A stretch of 64,000 nt of DNA from Prochlorococcus sp. AG-347-B23 (GCA_003281715.1 QCBE01000005.1:1-64000); one strand, 5' to 3'; shown: positions 8,827 to 16,388, counted from the stretch's first letter. Notes: generated by a model not told the origin, from the sequence alone. Numbers and translations are program-made.

Positions 8827-9071
8827 GGTGATTTTCTTGCTTTTTTCTTATGTCTTAGTGAGTATGCGTATATAGGCTCTAATTTGCTTTAAATATTTCT
8901 ATTACTGGCTTATTTTGGCTTATTTCCCTCTAAAAAGTCACATGGGGGTTGACGATTATGGAAATTCCAGAAGAAATTATGAAAGGAATCAGAGAAAGCC
9001 GATACGATCAAGAACTTTTATGTACCTACATAAGAGATCTATTAGACAGCGATAAAGAATATAATGATTAA
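8827..9071 (+). pseudogene. Second, shortened copy of the 3176-3415 region (ORF 8958-9071, 37 aa)
   Basis: Shared upstream box plus MEIPEEIMKGIRESRYDQELLCTYIRDLLDSDK versus MKIPIEMLREIRESGYDKQLVYNYIKTLLDSEK. Confidence 0.75.
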
Positions 9072-9476
9072 CTTTCCAATGTTTTGTAGAAGGTTTATTA
9101 ATACCTTTACTAGGTCTGTCTAGGTGTATTTGTTGTTTATAAGAGATCGAAGAGAAAGAAAAGAAAGTTTCATGCACCTCCAACCCATCAACTACCTAAT
9201 TAAGTGGAGGGAAAAGGCTTTAATGTAACTCAGGGATTAGCTTTACTATTATTGAAGCCTTTAGATTTACCTGCGAACCTAGTCCTTAAATTAATTATTT
9301 TTATAAAAGACCAAAAAAAAGATATTGGTTATTAAACAAGAAACCCTTCCAGAAATTCCAACTACTGAAAGGGTTATTAAATCGACTCGCAAACTATATT
9401 GAATCAATCTATGTCTTGCAGCAAACGTAGAGTGTGCTGACGAGGTTTCGCCTCAATTAATTTATAGCAAAAATTT

Positions 9477-9692
9477 TTAAACTCCCGCTACATTTCTTTC
9501 CGCTTGTCTTTTTTTTAGAATTGAATAAGCTTGTGAAGCCCATTTTCGAGAAATATCAAATTCAGTATCTAACTTCTCTCTAAGTAATTTGCCAATTGCA
9601 AAAACTTCTACGAAGCCTAGATAAATTATTACCAGTATCTTAGTTATGTTTACTGCACCGGTTACTATCTTTTCAATTCTTTGATCTTGCAT
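9477..9692 (-). CDS. Hypothetical small membrane protein
   Basis: ORF with one hydrophobic helix. Confidence 0.45.
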   Translation of the reverse strand: MQDQRIEKIVTGAVNITKILVIIYLGFVEVFAIGKLLREKLDTEFDISRKWASQAYSILKKRQAERNVAGV

Positions 9693-9804
9693 TTGAACTT
9701 AATCGAGTCCACTAAAATTACCAGTTGTAAGAAATTATGCAAATGTTTTTTCAAATTAAAAATAACTTCTAAATATGGAGGACCTTATTAAAGATATTTT
9801 TAAT

Positions 9805-9848
9805 GATTGACAGTCAATCTAAACTTAGAGGGATAAAACCCTTTTTTT
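9805..9848 (+). promoter_or_regulatory. Leader module immediately upstream of ATG 9849
   Basis: gattgacagtcaatctaaacttagagggataaaacccttttttt-ATG. Confidence 0.65.
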
Positions 9849-10238
9849 ATGACAGATAAAGAAACAATTGAATCGATGTTGCACAATTTAGCAACACCTC
9901 AGAATATGGGCTCATTTTTTGTAAATAATGCCACTTCAGATTTTTTATTCATCAGACCTAGTGGTAATCCAATAAGTGCAAAGGGATTCGAGGAAATGAT
10001 GAGTTCTGGAGATGTCGTTCAGGAAAAAGCAGAAATTACAAAAATTCATAAGTTTGAATTTCTTTCTGCCGATGTAGCAATGTGTGTTTTTACTCTTGGA
10101 GCAAAATTCTCTTACAAGGGGACTCCTAATGATGATTTGCCAACTGTAACTTCTATCTTTAAAAAGATTAATGGGATTTGGAAAATCCATTGGATGCAAA
10201 GATCAACAGGAGATTCAGATTTGTCTTTATGGGATTAG
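9849..10238 (+). CDS. SnoaL/DUF4440-like (NTF2-fold) protein
   Basis: SADVAMCVFTLGAKFSYKGTPNDDLPTVTSIFKKINGIWKIHWMQRS. Confidence 0.7.
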   Translation: MTDKETIESMLHNLATPQNMGSFFVNNATSDFLFIRPSGNPISAKGFEEMMSSGDVVQEKAEITKIHKFEFLSADVAMCVFTLGAKFSYKGTPNDDLPTVTSIFKKINGIWKIHWMQRSTGDSDLSLWD

Positions 10239-10626
10239 CAAGTAATTAATAGTCAGAATATGTACGGAATAGCAATTACTTATGCGGTTGCTAATTTGTT
10301 ATTACTAATTTTTTTGTATATTTTAACCTTCAAGATGACCTCTAAATAATGGAACGGTTACTAATTAAACCTCATTAAATTCTCAATTAGAAAGACTATA
10401 TAGGTTCTTGTTAGTGGTCAAAGGGAGTGATTTCAGGCCCTAAATTCTTAATAGATATAACCTCTATCATATAGGCTGACTTATAAAACCTGTTGGAGCA
10501 TTAGGCCACCTTGGGAAAAATTGGGAAAAATAAATTACTTTGCTATGAATTGTTTTTAAATACCTTATAAAACTTTTTATGTATTCATAACTTGTTTTGC
10601 CACCTTCTAAACGATAAAAGAAATAT

Positions 10627-11070
10627 ATGCGCATATTCCTTAAGAAGTTTGTTAAAAAAAGAACTAAAGGATTATCTCAGAATAGTATTAATGGAAGAAA
10701 AAATCCAACTAGAAAAAAAGTTCATTCCAAATCTAGAAAAATAATAAAAAGAAAAAATAATTATTCCTTTTCTTCATCTATTTTTTCATCATTTATTATT
10801 TTTGCTGGTTTCATAAGCCTTTCAATCACAATATTTTTTCTTATCAGACAATTACAACCAGTGATCAGAAATGAAAAATTGAAATTCTTATGTACTTATC
10901 AACTTGGTGATAAAAAAAGTCAAAGCTATAAAGAATCAAAATTAGAATTAGAAAAGCTTGTTGGAGATAGTAATAAGTATTGCAAGAATTTTCTTCTTCC
11001 AAAAGAAAAGACCAAAAAAGGATTTAGATTATTCCCAATTATGAGGAATATTCTTTTTAGATTTATTTAG
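10627..11070 (+). CDS. Basic single-TM hypothetical protein
   Basis: ORF ending 10 bp before tRNA fragment copy 4. Confidence 0.5.
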   Translation: MRIFLKKFVKKRTKGLSQNSINGRKNPTRKKVHSKSRKIIKRKNNYSFSSSIFSSFIIFAGFISLSITIFFLIRQLQPVIRNEKLKFLCTYQLGDKKSQSYKESKLELEKLVGDSNKYCKNFLLPKEKTKKGFRLFPIMRNILFRFI

Positions 11071-11080
11071 TATTTCCGCA

Positions 11081-11127
11081 AGTGCTTTGGGAGCACTAAG
11101 TAGCAGGTTCGAATCCTGTCGCCCCGA
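11081..11127 (+). repeat. Partial tRNA-Pro(UGG) 3' fragment, copy 4
   Basis: 2 mismatches to copy 1. Confidence 0.9.
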
Positions 11128-11146
11128 CTCTATTAATCGAAGTTAT

Positions 11147-11173
11147 AGACAGATTTCCCAGCCTGTCTTTTTT
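11147..11173 (+). terminator. Terminator-like hairpin after copy 4
   Basis: agacag-atttcccagc-ctgtct-ttttt. Confidence 0.7.
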
Positions 11174-11202
11174 ATTATTTAAATTTTGTCCTCAATGATT
11201 GC

Positions 11203-11220
11203 TGACAAATTGCGGACAAA
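11203..11220 (+). repeat. Direct repeat tgacaaa/ggacaaa (arm-type-like), 11-bp period
   Basis: tgacaaattgcggacaaa; related tgcgaacaaa at 13641-13650 at the opposite end. Confidence 0.6.
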
Positions 11221-11226
11221 AGATGC

Positions 11227-11640
11227 TTAATTGAAAGGGAAAGTATTCTTAGTAGGAGATATAAAAAACACTTCAAAAACAATTCCAGTCAAAGCAATAG
11301 GCAATACCCAAATAGCAATAAACCTATGATCAAAAAATCTTAAATGGTCTTCCCCTTTAAAAACACTTTTTAAAGAGGTGTACAAAGTTTCTGGTCTTTT
11401 ATAAGAAGGGCCATTTTTAATTGGAGAATATGGTTTTATAAATGCAGAGGAAGCTGCGAATTTTGCAATTTTTCTAATTAAATAAATAGGTAATACCCAT
11501 AGGGCTACATATCTTCCACCTAACCACTGTCTCGCATTAGGGAGAGCGTAGTCTTTAATAGATTTATTCTCTGGCATTCCAGATTCCAAATTCTTGTAAA
11601 TATTTTCAAATGTGGATTCTTTTTGTGATTTATTGATCAT
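11227..11640 (-). CDS. Membrane protein with internal two-fold repeat
   Basis: GRYVALWVLPIYLI and HRFIAIWVLPIALT repeated segments. Confidence 0.6.
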   Translation of the reverse strand: MINKSQKESTFENIYKNLESGMPENKSIKDYALPNARQWLGGRYVALWVLPIYLIRKIAKFAASSAFIKPYSPIKNGPSYKRPETLYTSLKSVFKGEDHLRFFDHRFIAIWVLPIALTGIVFEVFFISPTKNTFPFN

Positions 11641-11909
11641 TTATTTTTAAGAAAAAATTAACCTTAAAATAAAAATATTCCTAACTACTAAAATAACTAA
11701 AACGTAGTTAAGAATATTTTCGTTGGCTAGGTTCATAAAGACGGAATCTATACCGTTGCAGATTCGCCAAATATCTACATATTCTTTATAAATAAAAAAC
11801 TCTTTTTTAAAAAGTAAATAATATACATAAGAAGGAATAATATTTAATAATTTAGAGTTTTAATTAAGAATTTAATTTAATATTCATGACTATTAAAAAA
11901 ATATTTAAA

Positions 11910-11944
11910 CCTCATTTTCTAAGATTGCGAAAAAGAAAATGAGG
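11910..11944 (+). other. Strong hairpin, 11-bp perfect stem
   Basis: cctcattttct-aagattgcgaaaa-agaaaatgagg. Confidence 0.6.
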
Positions 11945-12096
11945 TCAAAGGGAGGTTCTCATTACGAACCGCTTTATCAAAGCTAGCGGTTAGTAGATTG
12001 CCCTAATATCTACTTATATATTTATATAATGAGTTTTAAAATACAGGAAGCTTAATTTTATACAAGTAAGTGTTTAATATTTTATGTGATTATTTA

Positions 12097-12195
12097 TTAG
12101 GAAAAACTAATTAATGTACTTACTATAGTTATTGAAAGATAAAAAAATGCATAAAGAGAAACTGCAAAAAACAAATACTGTTCTATTGGAATCAT
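12097..12195 (-). CDS. 32-aa single-TM micro-protein MIPIEQYLFFAVSLYAFFYLSITIVSTLISFS
   Basis: Own translation of minus strand; clustered with photosystem-like small ORFs. Confidence 0.45.
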   Translation of the reverse strand: MIPIEQYLFFAVSLYAFFYLSITIVSTLISFS

Positions 12196-12230
12196 GAAAA
12201 TGTATTAATTAAAAGGTTAAGTAAATTTGA

Positions 12231-12419
12231 TTAATTTTTTGTCAAAAAGATATTCTCTAAAATATAACTTTGTTCTATTGATTCATTTTTAAGAGAAATA
12301 TTTTTTGGCAAATTATTATTCGTAGAATTAAAAGCACCCCATTTTTTTAGCCAAAATAATGTATAAAAAAATGCGATTAAAAATGGTGCTCCAACAATTA
12401 AAAATCTAATGTCCATCAA
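12231..12419 (-). CDS. PsbY-like N-terminal TM micro-protein (paralogue of 12429-12725 N-terminus)
   Basis: MDIRFLIVGAPFLIAFFYTLFWLKKWGAF versus [29 protein letters not shown]. Confidence 0.5.
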   Translation of the reverse strand: MMDIRFLIVGAPFLIAFFYTLFWLKKWGAFNSTNNNLPKNISLKNESIEQSYILENIFLTKN

Positions 12420-12428
12420 AATTTCCTA

Positions 12429-12725
12429 TTAATAAGTTTTAAACTGCATTGCCAATATTGCTCCAAGGAAGAAAACGGTTGGAATCCCTAGTGCATTGAC
12501 TGCAGCGGTTCTTACAGTAAATACTGGATAACCTTCTGCTGGTCTACCAGTATCAGGAATTAATGCTGAATCTTCCCATACTTGATAATTTTTAAAAGGA
12601 GCTACTCCCTTCTTTGGTAATCCTAGTGGTGTTAATCGAAATACATCCCACCTACCTAACCAAAAGACTGTGAATATCCATGAGAATATTATTGGTGTAA
12701 TAACAAGTAAAATCCTAAAATCCAT
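12429..12725 (-). CDS. Fusion: PsbY-like N-terminal TM plus PsbF (cytochrome b559 beta)-like C-terminus with His-to-Asn at the heme-ligand position
   Basis: [32 protein letters not shown] closely matches PsbF ([30 protein letters not shown]); codon AAT in place of the His. Confidence 0.82.
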   Translation of the reverse strand: MDFRILLVITPIIFSWIFTVFWLGRWDVFRLTPLGLPKKGVAPFKNYQVWEDSALIPDTGRPAEGYPVFTVRTAAVNALGIPTVFFLGAILAMQFKTY

Positions 12726-12945
12726 TTCTAAAAGTAATAATAAATGTGATTATTATTTTGTCTTTTTTAGTTAAATAAATGATTAGATCATTAACTTATA
12801 TTTAAAGAAAAACTCCTTATAACATTGTTTCTAATCATTAGTAACATCATGAAATGATTAATTGATTTATTTAAAGTATATTTTTTTGGATTGCGATATT
12901 TAGATATTTATTTTGATGTAGATTTTAGTTAATTAAAGAACAAAT

Positions 12946-13314
12946 ATGGAAACCTTTAGATTCTTACTTTTCGGTTTTGCAGGAGTTAGTGTAGTTTTTT
13001 GGGTGGCAATAATAGCTTTGTGGCATGCATATATGTTTCCAAGATTCTTCAATGAAGAAAAAGGTTTAAATGCTGTTATCAATCAAGAAATAAAAGTTTC
13101 AACAGATCCAATTTTAGGCAGTTTGGTTAATAGCAATAATTTCAAAAATAGAGACAAATATTCAATGAAAAATTTGGTTATTGCAGACTTTTCATCAACA
13201 AGTAATAATTTCAAACTAAATAAACTCTACACAACAGTAATGATTGGAGTTACTTTTGCAAGTTTTATTTTTCTCACTTATGGATTAAGTAGTTCAATAA
13301 CAACGGTAAGTTAA
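12946..13314 (+). CDS. Two-TM hypothetical protein in photosystem-like cassette
   Basis: METFRFLLFGFAGVSVVFWVAIIALWHAYMFPRFF; second C-terminal TM. Confidence 0.55.
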   Translation: METFRFLLFGFAGVSVVFWVAIIALWHAYMFPRFFNEEKGLNAVINQEIKVSTDPILGSLVNSNNFKNRDKYSMKNLVIADFSSTSNNFKLNKLYTTVMIGVTFASFIFLTYGLSSSITTVS

Positions 13315-13398
13315 ATGGAATCTATATATGTAATTGTTTTTATTACTTGCTTTGTTTATTTAATTTTTGACTCATTCAAAAATATAAATATTAAATAG
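13315..13398 (+). CDS. 27-aa TM micro-protein, weakly PsbT-like
   Basis: MESIYVIVFITCFVYLIFDSFKNINIK; ATG directly after the preceding stop. Confidence 0.4.
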   Translation: MESIYVIVFITCFVYLIFDSFKNINIK

Positions 13399-13402
13399 AT
13401 TG

Positions 13403-13564
13403 CTAATTTTTTTTGCCAGCTAATAAAATTTTTCTTCTTATATAAAAGAATACTAGTGTAGTAATTATCATTGCAGGTGGATGAAATGATATTGAGTTTA
13501 GATATTCGAAGTAATCAAATGATTCCAAATTTTTTGCTCGTAATTCCTCAAAACTATATTCCAT
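13403..13564 (-). CDS. 53-aa single-TM micro-protein
   Basis: MEYSFEELRAKNLESFDYFEYLNSISFHPPAMIITTLVFFYIRRKILLAGKKN. Confidence 0.5.
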   Translation of the reverse strand: MEYSFEELRAKNLESFDYFEYLNSISFHPPAMIITTLVFFYIRRKILLAGKKN

Positions 13565-13662
13565 CTCTCAAATTTTTATTGATTTAAATAGATCAATATC
13601 TTGTATAAAATGCTAGTCAATTTTTTCTTAACTAATATTTTGCGAACAAATATTACTTTATT

Positions 13663-13785
13663 AGTCACGACAAACTTCGCAGAACCAAGCAAATAATTAG
13701 ACATATCTTGAAAATTTAGTGCAGAACCATGTCTGTTAAGTGCTTTGGGAGCACTAAGTTGCAGGTTGGAATCCTGTCGCCCCGA
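13663..13785 (+). repeat. Extended 123-bp att-like unit, copy 5 (tRNA fragment at 13739-13785)
   Basis: 3 mismatches in the tRNA part; first 81 bp align ungapped to copy 2 (63/81, hand count). Confidence 0.88.
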
Positions 13786-13808
13786 CTCAATCAAAACCAA
13801 TCCATACT

Positions 13809-13834
13809 AGCAAGTTACACAGACTCGCTTTTTT
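13809..13834 (+). terminator. Terminator-like hairpin after copy 5
   Basis: agcaagt-tacacag-actcgct-ttttt. Confidence 0.7.
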
Positions 13835-13861
13835 ATTGCTTTTACTTGTTGGCTCATAGCG

Positions 13862-13882
13862 GCCAACAAATAGCCAACAAAT
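13862..13882 (+). repeat. Direct repeat gccaacaaat a gccaacaaat (arm-type-like)
   Basis: Exact 10-mer, 11-bp period; recurs once at 16069-16078. Confidence 0.8.
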
Positions 13883-13929
13883 ATCATTTTTTTTTTCTCT
13901 TTTTCATTTGAATATGTGGAATTATTAAA

Positions 13930-15102
13930 TTGCCAAAACAAAAAAATATTGCTATTTTTTTTAAAATATTATATTTCATACAGTTGAATTTTCAAAGAAA
14001 ATTAATTTTATTAATACCGCTAATTTTTTCTTCAATTTCATATGCATCACCTGGTGAATACAACTTTGAAGAGATCGAATTTGAAGAAGTTGAATATAAG
14101 CAGGACATATATGTACCAAAAGACAAACTAGATGAATACATAATTAGAGGAGCAACTTATTCAACCAAATTTGTTCCATTGATGAATGATGGAGCCGCAG
14201 GAATTGAATATACGAGCATTATGGCTAATGATGCAAAAAAATATTTAGTAGATACTGGATTTAACTTTGCAAATTCAACTGTCAATAGTCAAATACAAAG
14301 CATTCCATTTTTTGCGCAAACATCAGTAAATATTTCAGGTGGTACAGAATCAGATACAAGCTTCTCAATAAATAGTTTGATGAAACTTGGAGAACTTGCA
14401 AAAGATGAAGAAGGCGATTTAAAAACTCTTGCATTCTCTCAAGCAAGGTTCGCTACTGCTACAAATGCAGAGGGTTCAACTACAAATCTAGGACTTGGGA
14501 TAAGGCATCGTCCAAATGATATATCAATGGTTGGAGCCAATGCCTTTTTGGATTACAGAATGACAGACTATAGCAACGCTCACAGCAGACTTGGATTAGG
14601 TGGAGAATATTTCTGGAAAGATTTTGAGTTTAGAAATAACTGGTATATGGCAATAACAGATGAGAAATCAATTACGGTTAAAGGTGTAAATTATAAAGAA
14701 AAAGTTGTTGATGGTTGGGATTTAGAAGTCGGTTACAGATTACCTAAAAAGCCTGAACTTGCATTCTTTGTCAGAGGTTTTAATTGGGACTATAAATATA
14801 CACAAGATAATTCAGGCTTGGAAGGTGCAGTCAGTTGGCAAGCTACTCCACATGTTGGTCTAGAAGCCTGGGTTTCTAATGAAATCGCATCAGCCTCAAC
14901 CACTCTTAATTCTGAGCTCCCAGGAACAGATGAAACATTTTTTGGTTTAAGAATGAATATTACCGGCACCCCAGTAACATTTGGCAAAAAGGATTATAAG
15001 AAAAATATGATCACTCAAATGATTCAACCAGTAAAACGTAAATATGATGTTCTATTAGAAAGATCCACCGGAAAATTTCAAAATAGAGCCAAAGGAGTTT
15101 AA
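13930..15102 (+). CDS. Inverse autotransporter beta-barrel protein, copy 2
   Basis: Close paralogue of 5629-6744 over the whole barrel. Confidence 0.82.
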   Translation: MPKQKNIAIFFKILYFIQLNFQRKLILLIPLIFSSISYASPGEYNFEEIEFEEVEYKQDIYVPKDKLDEYIIRGATYSTKFVPLMNDGAAGIEYTSIMANDAKKYLVDTGFNFANSTVNSQIQSIPFFAQTSVNISGGTESDTSFSINSLMKLGELAKDEEGDLKTLAFSQARFATATNAEGSTTNLGLGIRHRPNDISMVGANAFLDYRMTDYSNAHSRLGLGGEYFWKDFEFRNNWYMAITDEKSITVKGVNYKEKVVDGWDLEVGYRLPKKPELAFFVRGFNWDYKYTQDNSGLEGAVSWQATPHVGLEAWVSNEIASASTTLNSELPGTDETFFGLRMNITGTPVTFGKKDYKKNMITQMIQPVKRKYDVLLERSTGKFQNRAKGV

Positions 15103-15111
15103 ATTTTATTT

Positions 15112-16050
15112 ATGAACTACTCACAATTTTCAAAAAAAATTTTATTACCCCTAAGTATTTTTGGGATATTATTAAATTATGAACCCTCTAAAGCTACTGA
15201 TTGGGAAGAAGATAATAGCTTAGTAACTTGTCAATCAAATCAAACAGATATGAGCGATGCTGCTGAAGGAAGTGATCATAACAAACCATTTTCATATAGT
15301 TCTACGTATACTCCTCCCCACGTAGGATGCTATACCACTCCAGAGGGTTACGAAATAACTATATATAAGCTTGGAATGTGTACATCAGATCCCTTCGATA
15401 GTACTGATGCAGATATAAACTTCTCTGACTCTTCCTGCGTTTGGACTATGGAATCTGAAGGAGGTTCTAAAGTAGATTTAGCTGCTAACTTGAACACAGG
15501 CATATCGTTACCATCTGCAAATACAAGACCTCCTAATGGGACCTATACTCATTTTGCTTTAGTTATGGGAGAAAATATAAGAATTAAGGGTTCTTACACT
15601 ACTACAGATGCAACTAATGGAGGTACTTTTTATACTAAACCCTCCCCAGATCCATCAACGACAAACTCATCTGGTTTATTTGATAAGAGTTTAAGTTCAG
15701 CTCAATTTTTTACTGAAGATTTTAATAATGGATCTGGATTTAAAGTTACAGGCTCTTGTGATTTTAATTACCAAAGAACTGTTACGGGAACAAATGCAGG
15801 TTTAGTCAGAGCAGTTGTTGCAAATAGTGCATTAGCTACATCAACCGACTGTACATCAGTATCAAGAATTGTTGGGGTTTATAAACCTAATACATCATTA
15901 GAAATTACGGACAGAACAAATGGTCTTGAGATACAATTCGTGGTTACAGGTTCAGGACTTTTTGTTGAAGGTGGAGGCCCTGGAGACTCAACTAATCAGC
16001 CAAATTGGGCTTATTCAGGTGATTTTGTTCCAACATTCAAAACGTTTTAA
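15112..16050 (+). CDS. Secreted partner protein, copy 2
   Basis: Signal peptide; EITIYKLGMC, ITDRTNGLEIQ, C-terminal FVPTFKTF; start 9 bp after the barrel stop. Confidence 0.7.
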   Translation: MNYSQFSKKILLPLSIFGILLNYEPSKATDWEEDNSLVTCQSNQTDMSDAAEGSDHNKPFSYSSTYTPPHVGCYTTPEGYEITIYKLGMCTSDPFDSTDADINFSDSSCVWTMESEGGSKVDLAANLNTGISLPSANTRPPNGTYTHFALVMGENIRIKGSYTTTDATNGGTFYTKPSPDPSTTNSSGLFDKSLSSAQFFTEDFNNGSGFKVTGSCDFNYQRTVTGTNAGLVRAVVANSALATSTDCTSVSRIVGVYKPNTSLEITDRTNGLEIQFVVTGSGLFVEGGGPGDSTNQPNWAYSGDFVPTFKTF

Positions 16051-16068
16051 AATAATTTAAAAAACATC

Positions 16069-16078
16069 GCCAACAAAT
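16069..16078 (+). repeat. gccaacaaat at right end of cassette E
   Basis: Matches 13862-13882 repeat. Confidence 0.65.
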
Positions 16079-16164
16079 TAATAAAATAAAAACTTTTAAA
16101 TAAACAAATATATCGAGACTATTTAATCAAGGTCTTTAGACATAGTACCCTACTAGGTTTGTTA

Positions 16165-16211
16165 ATTGCTTTGGGAGTACTAGGTCGCAGGTTATAATCC
16201 TATATACCCGA
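16165..16211 (+). repeat. Degenerate tRNA-Pro 3' fragment, copy 6
   Basis: 8 mismatches to copy 1; anticodon loop tttggga retained. Confidence 0.8.
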
Positions 16212-16242
16212 TTGACTTCTCAGCAATCTCAAAATTTCGAAA

Positions 16243-16261
16243 AGCGATTATATAGCGATTA
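16243..16261 (+). repeat. Direct repeat agcgatta tat agcgatta (arm-type-like)
   Basis: Exact 8-mer, 11-bp period. Confidence 0.75.
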
Positions 16262-16388
16262 TTTTATAAATTTGTACAACTTAGATCTATTGAAAGATAA
16301 AAAATTCTTGAATACTTATAATCTACTTCATAAGATATATTAAGATCATATTTTAGATACGTACTTACTAAGTAAATTATTACCTTTA

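Larger units (their letters stand above)
13786..16211 (+). mobile_element. Cassette E: second inverse-autotransporter barrel plus secreted partner
   Basis: Flanked by tRNA fragments 5 and 6 and by matching gccaacaaat at both ends. Confidence 0.7.

Noticed and set aside
8989-9183. ORF 8989-9183(-)
   Set aside because: Lies antisense to the degenerate copy of the 3176-3415 repeat; the + strand homology explains the sequence.
9945-10199. ORF 9945-10199(-)
   Set aside because: Antisense to the SnoaL-like gene with no recognisable features.
10485-10510. Possible eighth, very degenerate tRNA-Pro fragment (cctgttggagcattaggccacc)
   Set aside because: Only a short partial resemblance to ttgggagcactaggtcgc; no T-arm or acceptor match, so below a supportable level.
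13576-13911. ORFs 13576-13800(-) and 13729-13911(+) overlapping tRNA fragment copy 5
   Set aside because: They run through the repeat and its terminator hairpin; the peptides (e.g. ESGRQDSNLQLSAPKA) are typical spurious translations of tRNA sequence.
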